64,000 bases of DNA from Chryseobacterium formosense. Its GTDB lineage: Bacteria > Bacteroidota > Bacteroidia > Flavobacteriales > Weeksellaceae. Below, piece by piece: positions 57,237 through 64,000 of this stretch. The stretch is taken from NCBI RefSeq assembly GCF_900116415.1, contig NZ_FPAP01000002.1:806001-870000 (forward strand), given 5' to 3'. A model generated the notes under the pieces. The model was not told the DNA's origin and ran no database searches. It saw nothing but the letters and a program-made list of their open reading frames with translations. The position numbers and the translations under genes are program-made. Each line of letters begins with the position of its first letter. Within the stretch, counting starts at the first letter, position 1.

Positions 57237-58742
57237 ATGCCACATAGAATTACGAACAGAACTCCGAAGCCTAAGTACGATGTTGTGCTTATCGGAGGCG
57301 GAATTATGAGTGCCACTTTAGCCACTTTACTTCATGAATTTGATCCTAATTTAGAGATCGCCATTTTCGAAAGGCTCGGAAGGTTTGCTAAAGAAAGCAC
57401 CGCTGCCTGGAATAATGCAGGAACGGGTCACTCCGCGTTTTGTGAGCTTAACTATACTCCGGAAAATGAAGACGGAACAATCGATATTTCAAAAGCCGAA
57501 AAAATTGCTGAACAGTTTGAGGTTTCAAAACAGTTCTGGTCTTATCTGATTGATAAAAATTATATTGAAAAACCACAGGAGTTTATCAATTCTTGTGCGC
57601 ATATGAGTCTGGTTTTTGGTGAAAAAGATACGGAATATCTTCGCAAGAGACACGAAGCTATGAAAGGTTCACCCTTATTTTCAGATATGGAATTTTCTAC
57701 CGATCACCACAAACTCAGAGAATGGATTCCTCTGGTCATGAGCAAAAGAAATCAATCTGAAGTTTTGGCAGCTACCAAAATGGATTTAGGAACTGATGTG
57801 AATTTCGGAAGCCTAACAAGAAAAATGGGGCGTCATCTTCTCGAAGATTCTCATGTGGAAGTTTTTCTTTATCACGAGGTAAAAGATGTCGATCCGCGAG
57901 AAGACGGGAAATGGGAAATGAAAGTGAAAGACCGTATCAACAGACATAAACAGGAAGTTGTTGCTGATTTTGTTTTCATCGGAGCAGGAGGGTATGCATT
58001 GCCGCTACTCGACAGTTCAGATATTAAAGAAAGCGAAGGTTACGGTGGTTTTCCGGTTTCAGGGCAATGGCTCGTCACGCATAATCCGGAATTGGTAGAA
58101 AAACATCAGGCAAAAGTTTATACTCAGGCTACTGTTGATGCACCGCCAATGTCTGTTCCGCACTTGGATTTAAGGATTATTGATGGTAAAAAAGCTTTGC
58201 TTTTTGGTCCGTTTGCGGGATTTTCTACTAAATTTTTAAAAGAAGGAAGCTATCTTGATTTACCGGAAAGTGTTAATACTAAAAATCTCCGTTCGTTATT
58301 CGGGGCTTGGTGGCACAATATTCCTCTTACAAAATATTTGGTGCAGCAGGTAGCAATGACCAAAGCCCAGAGAATACAGCATTTAAGAGAATTTGTAAAA
58401 GATGCTAAAGAAGAAGACTGGGAACTGAAAGTTGCCGGACAACGCGTGCAGATTATCAAAAAAGATGATCGATATGGCGGAAAGCTGGAATTTGGAACCG
58501 AGGTTGTTGTCAATGATAAAGGAACAATTGCTTCTCTTTTAGGTGCTTCTCCCGGAGCTTCAACGGCGGTATATGCAATGCTGAATGTTTTGGAAAAATG
58601 CTTCCCTGAAAAACTTCATGGCGAATGGAAAGATAAATTATTAGAAATGATCCCGTCATACGGACAAAAACTATCCGAAAATCCGGAACTGACAAAGCAA
58701 GTCAGAGCATACAGCAAGGAGAAATTAGAATTAAAACATTAA
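57237..58742 (+). CDS. mqo: Malate:quinone oxidoreductase
   Basis: FAD enzyme oxidising malate to oxaloacetate and reducing the quinone pool at the inner membrane. 501 residues; FAD motif YDVVLIGGGIMSATLATLLH (residues 14-33), ERLGRFAKESTAAWNNAGTG, FIGAGGYALPLLDSS and the C-terminal GASPGASTAVYAMLNVLEKC. Length and motifs fit the Mqo family (about 490-550). No operon partner; the following spacer (58743-58829) is an ATGAGCAATAAG-type inverted repeat. Confidence 0.95.
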   Translation: MPHRITNRTPKPKYDVVLIGGGIMSATLATLLHEFDPNLEIAIFERLGRFAKESTAAWNNAGTGHSAFCELNYTPENEDGTIDISKAEKIAEQFEVSKQFWSYLIDKNYIEKPQEFINSCAHMSLVFGEKDTEYLRKRHEAMKGSPLFSDMEFSTDHHKLREWIPLVMSKRNQSEVLAATKMDLGTDVNFGSLTRKMGRHLLEDSHVEVFLYHEVKDVDPREDGKWEMKVKDRINRHKQEVVADFVFIGAGGYALPLLDSSDIKESEGYGGFPVSGQWLVTHNPELVEKHQAKVYTQATVDAPPMSVPHLDLRIIDGKKALLFGPFAGFSTKFLKEGSYLDLPESVNTKNLRSLFGAWWHNIPLTKYLVQQVAMTKAQRIQHLREFVKDAKEEDWELKVAGQRVQIIKKDDRYGGKLEFGTEVVVNDKGTIASLLGASPGASTAVYAMLNVLEKCFPEKLHGEWKDKLLEMIPSYGQKLSENPELTKQVRAYSKEKLELKH

Positions 58743-58829
58743 AACATAGGTAATCAGTAATGAGCAATAAGTAATTTTGCAGTTCGTTATTGCTCATTCC
58801 AATTACTCATTACTTATTATCAATAAATC

Positions 58830-59225
58830 ATGGCAGAAGTTATTGTAAAACCAATTATTTCAAAAGAATTGCTGGAGTCTCTTCAGACAAAAATTGAAGA
58901 AGAGAAGCAGGTGATTGTGCACTGTTGTTTTCCTGCATCGCCATTTTTGGGAAATCTAATCAGGATTTGGAATACAACCGTTCTCATCGACCAGAATTCT
59001 TCCCACAAAAGTAAACTGATACACGCAGAAAATATCAGTATTTTTCCAAACTGGACGCCCGTTCCGTTTATGAAAGATTTTTGGTTCACTTTGGTTTTTT
59101 CCGGATTGCCAAAAGATTGTACAAGTTTTGATTTTAAAGAAGAAATTCCCGAAGAGGGAGGTTTTTTTGTGAAGTCAATTAAGCGAAATTCATCAGATAT
59201 TTACAGGATAAAAATTTCTGAATAG
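58830..59225 (+). CDS. Hypothetical protein, 131 aa
   Basis: Not recognised. Small soluble protein with an adjacent cysteine pair (IVHCCFPASPFLG, about residues 30-42) and a beta-rich body (WFTLVFSGLPKDCTSFDFKE). No membrane segment. 18 nt before the DUF1684 protein, possib co-transcribed with it and the GNAT gene. Sequence gives no function. Confidence 0.55.
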   Translation: MAEVIVKPIISKELLESLQTKIEEEKQVIVHCCFPASPFLGNLIRIWNTTVLIDQNSSHKSKLIHAENISIFPNWTPVPFMKDFWFTLVFSGLPKDCTSFDFKEEIPEEGGFFVKSIKRNSSDIYRIKISE

Positions 59226-59243
59226 ATTTAAATTAAAACTAAA

Positions 59244-59888
59244 ATGAAGAAGATTATATTCATTCTTTTTGCTGTTTTTCCGTTATTAATGTTTTCTCAG
59301 AATAAGAAAAGCACTGATTCATCAAAAAATAATTCAAAAGAAATTAAAGAAATCAAAAAATTCCAAACTGATTTAAATAAAGAATATCTCGACAAAAAAG
59401 AAACACCTTTGCGTGGAGATAATTATACCAATTTTAAGCAACATCCGTTTTTTCCAATCGATCTGAAATATCGTGTTAGCGCAAAATTTGTAAAGAATGA
59501 AAAACCTGAACCCTTTGACTTACCAACTTCTTCGGGAAAAACAAAACCTTATCAGGAGTTTGGGAAGGCAACGTTCGATCTTGACGGAAAATCATATACT
59601 CTTACAATTTACCAAAGTTTAGATCTTATGAAAATGGAAAAATATAAAGACCATCTTTTTCTTCCTTTTCGGGATGCTACAAATAATAAAGAAACATACG
59701 GCGGCGGAAAATATATGGATTTAACAATACCGAAAGGAAATACAATTGTCCTGGATTTTAATCAGTCATATCAACCTTTCTGCGCTTATAATGCCTACGA
59801 TTACAATTGCCCGATTGTCCCTGAGGAAAACAAACTCTCTGTAGAAATTAGGGCAGGAGTGATGTACAACGATATTTATCATCATTAA
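59244..59888 (+). CDS. DUF1684 domain protein, exported
   Basis: A 214-residue protein with signal peptide (IIFILFAVFPLLMFSQ). The DUF1684 pattern is visible: FQTDLNKEYLDKKETPL, FFPIDLKYRVSAKFVK, FPDLDG-like FDLDGKSYTLTIYQS, FLPFRDATNNKETYGGGKYM, and DFNQSYQPFCAYNAYDYNCP. It is probably periplasmic or secreted; function of the family is unknown. The GNAT gene follows 2 nt later. Confidence 0.8.
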   Translation: MKKIIFILFAVFPLLMFSQNKKSTDSSKNNSKEIKEIKKFQTDLNKEYLDKKETPLRGDNYTNFKQHPFFPIDLKYRVSAKFVKNEKPEPFDLPTSSGKTKPYQEFGKATFDLDGKSYTLTIYQSLDLMKMEKYKDHLFLPFRDATNNKETYGGGKYMDLTIPKGNTIVLDFNQSYQPFCAYNAYDYNCPIVPEENKLSVEIRAGVMYNDIYHH

Positions 59889-59890
59889 TT

Positions 59891-60376
59891 ATGGTTGAGT
59901 TAAAGTTTTTTGAACCAAAAAATCTTTCTGAGCTTGATTATGAGCTTGATGAAATTCAGTCGCAGTTTTCTGCATTGCCAAAGCAGGCTTTAGAAAGAAT
60001 TGAAGCCAGAAACCAGAATGAAGATTTTTTCGCTTATCCTGTTACTATTTTTTATGATGAAAAAATTGCGGGTTTTTGTGTCTTAGATTTTGGAGATGAT
60101 AAATTTGAAATGACTGATAATCCTGATTCGGTTTTGCTTCGTGCATTATCAGTAAACCCCGAATTTCAGGGCAAAGGAATTGGTCAGTCGATGATGGCAA
60201 TACTCGACGATTTTATAAAAGAACATGACAGAGATTGTAATGAAATCGTTTTGTCGGTTAATGAAACGAATAATTTAGCCTTTCAAATTTACCTGAAAAC
60301 AGGATATGTATTTAATGGTAAAAGAATCAACGGAAGAAGCGGACCCCAACTGGTGATGTCTAAAGTTTTAGATTAA
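59891..60376 (+). CDS. GNAT-family N-acetyltransferase
   Basis: A 161-residue acetyltransferase. The acetyl-CoA binding motif is RALSVNPEFQGKGIGQSMMA (Q-G-K-G-I-G, about residues 89-108), preceded by the beta strand IAGFCVLDFG and followed by NETNNLAFQIYLKTGY. The acceptor substrate is unknown. Two nt downstream of the DUF1684 gene, so likely the same transcript. Confidence 0.9.
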   Translation: MVELKFFEPKNLSELDYELDEIQSQFSALPKQALERIEARNQNEDFFAYPVTIFYDEKIAGFCVLDFGDDKFEMTDNPDSVLLRALSVNPEFQGKGIGQSMMAILDDFIKEHDRDCNEIVLSVNETNNLAFQIYLKTGYVFNGKRINGRSGPQLVMSKVLD

Positions 60377-60443
60377 ATTAAAAACCAAACAAAGAGTTTG
60401 GCGTGATACTTTCAATTGATTTTAAACATTATTAAATCACATT

Positions 60444-61253
60444 ATGGAAGTTTCATTAAGAAATCAGGTTGCTGTCATTACCGGAGCATCCAGCGGAATC
60501 GGAACCGGAATCGCAAAATCGATTGCTTCAGCCGGAGCAGTGGTAATTATCAATCATTCATCTGAAAAATCTAAAGATGAAGCCCAAAAAGTTTTAGACG
60601 AAATTCAGGAAACCGGCGGAGAAGGAATGATCTATCAGTGTGATGTTTCTAAAGAAGATGAGGTGGTGAAAATGTTTTCTGATGTCATATCAACCTATGG
60701 AACTGTTGATATTTTAATTAATAATGCAGGAATTCAAAAAGACGCAAAGTTTATCGATATGACGCTTGAAGATTGGGATACGGTAATGGGAGTAAATCTT
60801 CGTGGGCAGTTTCTTTGTTCAAGAGAAGCTATCAAAGAATTTCTAAGACGAGGAATCGATAAAACCCGTTCAGTTGCCTGCGGAAAAATTATTCATATCA
60901 GCTCGGTTCACGAAATTATTCCTTTGGCAGGTCATGCCAATTATGCTGCAAGTAAGGGTGCGATAAAAATGCTGATGCAGACTTTGGCTCAGGAACATGG
61001 TGCGGATAAAATTCGTGTAAATTCTATTTGTCCCGGAGCAATTCAGACTCCGATTAATAAGGAAGCCTGGGAAACTCCTGAAGCGATGAATGATTTATTA
61101 AAATTAATTCCATACAACAGAATCGGTCAGCCTGAAGATGTGGGAAATATGGCCGCTTTTTTGGCGAGCGATCTGGCAGATTATATTTCGGGAACAAGTA
61201 TTTTTATTGATGGTGGGATGACAAGCCTTGAAAGCTTCTCAAGCGGCGGATAA
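60444..61253 (+). CDS. SDR-family oxidoreductase, glucose 1-dehydrogenase-like
   Basis: A 269-residue classical short-chain dehydrogenase. Cofactor motif VITGASSGIGTGIAKSI (TGxxxGIG), LINNAGIQKDAKF, catalytic YAASKGAIKML (YxxxK) with the preceding serine ISSVHE, and the C-terminal PGAIQTPINKEAWE. Closest in layout to Bacillus glucose 1-dehydrogenases, but the substrate is not determined by sequence. Convergent with recO, separated by one base. Confidence 0.88.
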   Translation: MEVSLRNQVAVITGASSGIGTGIAKSIASAGAVVIINHSSEKSKDEAQKVLDEIQETGGEGMIYQCDVSKEDEVVKMFSDVISTYGTVDILINNAGIQKDAKFIDMTLEDWDTVMGVNLRGQFLCSREAIKEFLRRGIDKTRSVACGKIIHISSVHEIIPLAGHANYAASKGAIKMLMQTLAQEHGADKIRVNSICPGAIQTPINKEAWETPEAMNDLLKLIPYNRIGQPEDVGNMAAFLASDLADYISGTSIFIDGGMTSLESFSSGG

Positions 61254-61254
61254 T

Positions 61255-61941
61255 TTATTCAAAAATCTGCTGAATAATCTCAAGTGAATTGGGTGTTTTG
61301 AAATCGGTAATATGGTAATGGTAATATACCAGAATACTGTCTAAAAAGTTTTTCCTCAGAGCTTGTGGAATTTTAATCTCATAAGGATTTTGTGCGGATA
61401 AAATTAGCTTCCAAAGCAACGAGCTTTCACTGTCGAAAAAATGATGAGTCCCGATAGGTGAAAAAGTTCCGGTTTCGGGATCAAGGTAATTGTCTTTTCC
61501 TAAAAGCGGTGAAACACCCTGAATTTTTAAAATTTTAATTAAAAAAATAAGATGTGAACGATAGTTTTGCTGACCAAGCTGATGAATAAATTCGTCAACT
61601 GCACTAAAAAGCAATGGATTTTTATGCTCATTTCTTAAAATCTGATTCAGAAAATCGGCTATAAAAAAAATGACAGTATTGGCTTTAATATCAGTATAGA
61701 TATCACTTACTTCGGTCATTTCAAATTTTGAAACAGTCTGAATACCTGTATTTCTTCCTGTATTAATGGAAAAATTAAGCTTATTCAATGGAAGTAAAAA
61801 TGCTTTTTTCTTGTTTTTTTTGCTGTAAATTCCTTTTAGAAAATAAGTCTGAAAACCATCTTCTTCAGTGAAGCAATGGAGAACAGCATCGTTTTCTCCA
61901 TATTTTATGAATGAAAGTAGAAATCCGTTCTGAGAAGTCAT
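61255..61941 (-). CDS. recO: DNA repair protein RecO
   Basis: A 228-residue RecO that helps load RecA on SSB-coated DNA. OB fold at the start (NGFLLSFIKYGENDAVLHCF, about residues 5-24; YFLKGIYSKKNKKKAFLLPL) and the helical C-domain (LFSAVDEFIHQLGQQNYRSH). Its start overlaps the stop of the preceding PorZ-like gene by one base (TAATG), so the two are coupled. The usual zinc cysteines are absent, as in several other RecO proteins. Confidence 0.9.
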   Translation of the reverse strand: MTSQNGFLLSFIKYGENDAVLHCFTEEDGFQTYFLKGIYSKKNKKKAFLLPLNKLNFSINTGRNTGIQTVSKFEMTEVSDIYTDIKANTVIFFIADFLNQILRNEHKNPLLFSAVDEFIHQLGQQNYRSHLIFLIKILKIQGVSPLLGKDNYLDPETGTFSPIGTHHFFDSESSLLWKLILSAQNPYEIKIPQALRKNFLDSILVYYHYHITDFKTPNSLEIIQQIFE

Positions 61942-64000
61942 TAATTTACTACGGCTATTTTCGCTGTAGCTTTGTCTGAACCGTCTTCGTTGGTCATCAG
62001 AACAAAATAAATTCCGGAAGCCACTCTTTTTCCTTTTAGATTATTAAGATTCCATTCATAATATCCTGTTCTTGCTACTGCAGAATGTACCAGATTTCCG
62101 GCAGCATCAGTAATTCTGATGTTTGTTTTCTCTGCTAAACCTTTGATTGTTACATTTCCTTTAAACTGGGAATAAACTACAGGGTTTGGATAAACCAAAA
62201 CATTACCGAAATTTGAAGTGACATCTGCAACATTTCCCTGATACGTTACAATTCCGTCAAAAGTAACAAAATAAACTTTTCCTGTTTTTTTGTCAACCTT
62301 AATATCTGTTACGGTATTGGTAGGGAGTGGAGAATTGTCTTTGGTAAAATGCATGATGGTCTGTTCTCCTGAAGCCGATAAATAATAAACGCCACCATCT
62401 TCTACAGATATCCATTTTTGGTTCCCGCCGTCAACCTCTACCTGTAAAATCGTTGAATCTCTGAAAAGCTCTTCAGCAAGTCCGTTTTGTTCGATAACAA
62501 TGGCTTCCAGTTGCGGATCATTTTTCGCTTCTGAAACTGCATTCGGAAGAATTCTTAAGCCTAATTCTGTTCCGATCCATGCATCACCGGATTTATCCAT
62601 CGCAAAAGAAACTGTGTTTGCAGGAATATTATTGGTTTGGTCTAAATAATATTGAGTATCATCTGAGAAAGTTGCTGTTTTTTTGGTGTCATAAACCAAG
62701 AAATTGGCTGACCTTGGAATGGGAATCCACAATAGATCATTGTTGAATACAGGGTATTGAATCCCTGCACTCGTGTTCAGGTCTTTTACTAAAAAGTCGT
62801 CTGTCGCTCGGTCATAAAAAGCTAAACCTGATCCCGGACCGGAAAACGCCAGTGTAGAAAATATATTATTCTGATCATCTGCTGTAAAACCAACAGGTCT
62901 TCGACCGTATCCGCTGTCTGAACCCATTGTATAGCGTTTTACAAATTCAAAATCTTTGGAAGATGAATTGTATTTCATTTTATAAACGCCATAGCTTGGA
63001 TTAAATGTATAGTTCGAAAAGAACACATCTCCGGGATTCGCAGGATCTGCAAAAGCATCAACCACATTAAAAGGTCCCGTATTATTTATAAAATAGGATG
63101 AATATACCCACTCTGTTCCTGTGTAATAATAAAAACCGGGATTTCTTGGGTTGTCTTGTGGCTCATTGTAACCATTCGCTCTGATTCCCGTGGAAACCAA
63201 AAGCTGATTATCATTAAATAATCTTATTTTGTAAGCATAATTAAAGTATGGTCCATCTGGTTTATATACGATGTTATCTTCAGTTTTAACACCCGATAAA
63301 ACTGTTCCTGCAAATATTTTTGAACCAATTGTAGTAGCAGTATTACAGTCTTCACCGACAGTTGTATTTCCCGTAGGAGCTCCGTTGGTATTGTAGGTGT
63401 AAATTCTTGCTCCGTCAGTTACAATAATATTGTTTGCCGTTAAAACAACATCTTTTACGCCCCCGAAATTCTGAACGATGGGTGTTGCAGTTCCGTTATT
63501 GTAAACGTAAGTTGTATTTGCAGATGAGAATGCTAAAGCAGACTCCGAATCGATATCTATGAAATTTCCCGGCATTTCTGTTGTCCACGTGGAGAAAACA
63601 GGAAATGTTGTGTTTAATTCATGCGTTTTTAGCCCTGTATTGGTCACAGAAAAAACTTTATTTCCGAATATGGTTGCTTCGTTACTTGCTTCAAAAACGC
63701 CTCCGGTTATAAAGAATGCAGAATCGTTGAATTCTTTCTTTTTGAGATCAAAAATAGAAACTCCGTATCCGACAGAAATTACAGCTCTGTCGCCGGTTAT
63801 TGAAATATGATTGATTTTTTTGCTCGCATTATATCCTGTCGCAATCGGAATATCTACAACATACGTTACACCTTGTGGAGTAATAACATCTAAAGATCCG
63901 TTTTGATAACCCACTAAACCTATTTTGGTTTCCGGATTATAATCGAATGCAGAAATTTTCACATCGTGAAGGCCGTTTGCTTTAGAAAGCTTAGTGATTT
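61941..64000 (-). CDS. porZ: PorZ-like beta-propeller protein with T9SS C-terminus (partial)
   Basis: The coding frame runs off the right edge: codons upstream of 63962 (ITKLSKANGLHD) are open, so the N-terminus lies outside. At least 685 residues: two-component-regulator-type propeller repeats (WIGTELGLRILPNAV, WISVEDGGVYYLSASGEQ) and a C-terminal sorting-type domain (VLVYPNPVVYSQFKGNVTIK, KRVASGIYFVLMTNEDG). Neighbourhood with recO and this architecture match PorZ, a surface component of the type IX secretion attachment complex. Without the N-terminus the call is probable, not certain. Confidence 0.75.
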   Translation of the reverse strand, partial: ITKLSKANGLHDVKISAFDYNPETKIGLVGYQNGSLDVITPQGVTYVVDIPIATGYNASKKINHISITGDRAVISVGYGVSIFDLKKKEFNDSAFFITGGVFEASNEATIFGNKVFSVTNTGLKTHELNTTFPVFSTWTTEMPGNFIDIDSESALAFSSANTTYVYNNGTATPIVQNFGGVKDVVLTANNIIVTDGARIYTYNTNGAPTGNTTVGEDCNTATTIGSKIFAGTVLSGVKTEDNIVYKPDGPYFNYAYKIRLFNDNQLLVSTGIRANGYNEPQDNPRNPGFYYYTGTEWVYSSYFINNTGPFNVVDAFADPANPGDVFFSNYTFNPSYGVYKMKYNSSSKDFEFVKRYTMGSDSGYGRRPVGFTADDQNNIFSTLAFSGPGSGLAFYDRATDDFLVKDLNTSAGIQYPVFNNDLLWIPIPRSANFLVYDTKKTATFSDDTQYYLDQTNNIPANTVSFAMDKSGDAWIGTELGLRILPNAVSEAKNDPQLEAIVIEQNGLAEELFRDSTILQVEVDGGNQKWISVEDGGVYYLSASGEQTIMHFTKDNSPLPTNTVTDIKVDKKTGKVYFVTFDGIVTYQGNVADVTSNFGNVLVYPNPVVYSQFKGNVTIKGLAEKTNIRITDAAGNLVHSAVARTGYYEWNLNNLKGKRVASGIYFVLMTNEDGSDKATAKIAVVN

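Overview
The window reads as a chromosomal segment of a flavobacterium close to Chryseobacterium (phylum Bacteroidota). It is AT-rich, ribosome binding sites are mostly absent, promoters follow the Bacteroidota pattern (TTTG about 20 nt upstream of TANNTTTG), and it carries a type IX secretion protein (PorZ-like) and several flavobacterial gene pairs. No phage structural gene, integrase or complete insertion sequence was seen.

Layout. 1-5260: metabolism and unknowns (xylulokinase, DUF434 protein, TatD, DeoD). 5615-13319: an overlapping six-gene operon of the MoxR-vWA-beta-propeller (bpX) ternary type. 13340-27000: an RNA-centred island. It opens with two short promoter-ORF-terminator units, then array A (14186-16517): 18 divergent tRNA-like genes interleaved with four copies of a covarying hairpin RNA. 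Next come an RNase H-like YkuK protein, a cyclic-phosphate-processing receiver, a DinB-like protein, a metallophosphoesterase broken by TGA, and two DEDDh exonucleases. These are followed by a structured leader with two circularly permuted tRNA-like modules, a slipin (SPFH) protein, a Ro60/Rsr homologue with TROVE and vWA domains, an unknown acidic protein, and array B (25588-26919). Array B holds ten tandem RNAs with the architecture of bacterial Y RNAs. 27000-36165: XRE regulator, YqiJ-like protein, flotillin and a 1603-residue AAA ATPase. 36200-41615: HTH pair, SulP transporter, a solitary EF-G paralogue. 42204-48375: a Ter-type stress cluster (HAD, PRTase, TerD, TelA, unknown, TerD, TerC). 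48496-64000: housekeeping and small stress genes (catalase-like, FKBP, serine hydrolase, Rrf2/NmrA pair, M23 peptidase, GpsA, Mqo, SDR, RecO, PorZ-like).

How it fits together. The most exciting part is the RNA island. Ro60 proteins bind Y RNAs, and bacterial Y RNAs of the YrlA type carry a tRNA-like module. Here the Ro60 gene lies beside an array of Y-like RNAs. Several of these carry tRNA modules in which the 3' half precedes the 5' half and the acceptor stem is closed by a loop. Three promoters (leader/slipin, Ro60, array B) share a near-identical box at exactly the same distance from the -7 element, so they are probably one regulon. Array A adds a set of tRNA-like genes whose anticodons include many known targets of anticodon nucleases. 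The protein genes between the arrays are the kinds that process RNA ends, but no RtcB, RtcA or RNA ligase is present. I infer an RNA-surveillance, RNA-repair or tRNA-decoy system. The structures are read directly from base complementarity; the function is inference.
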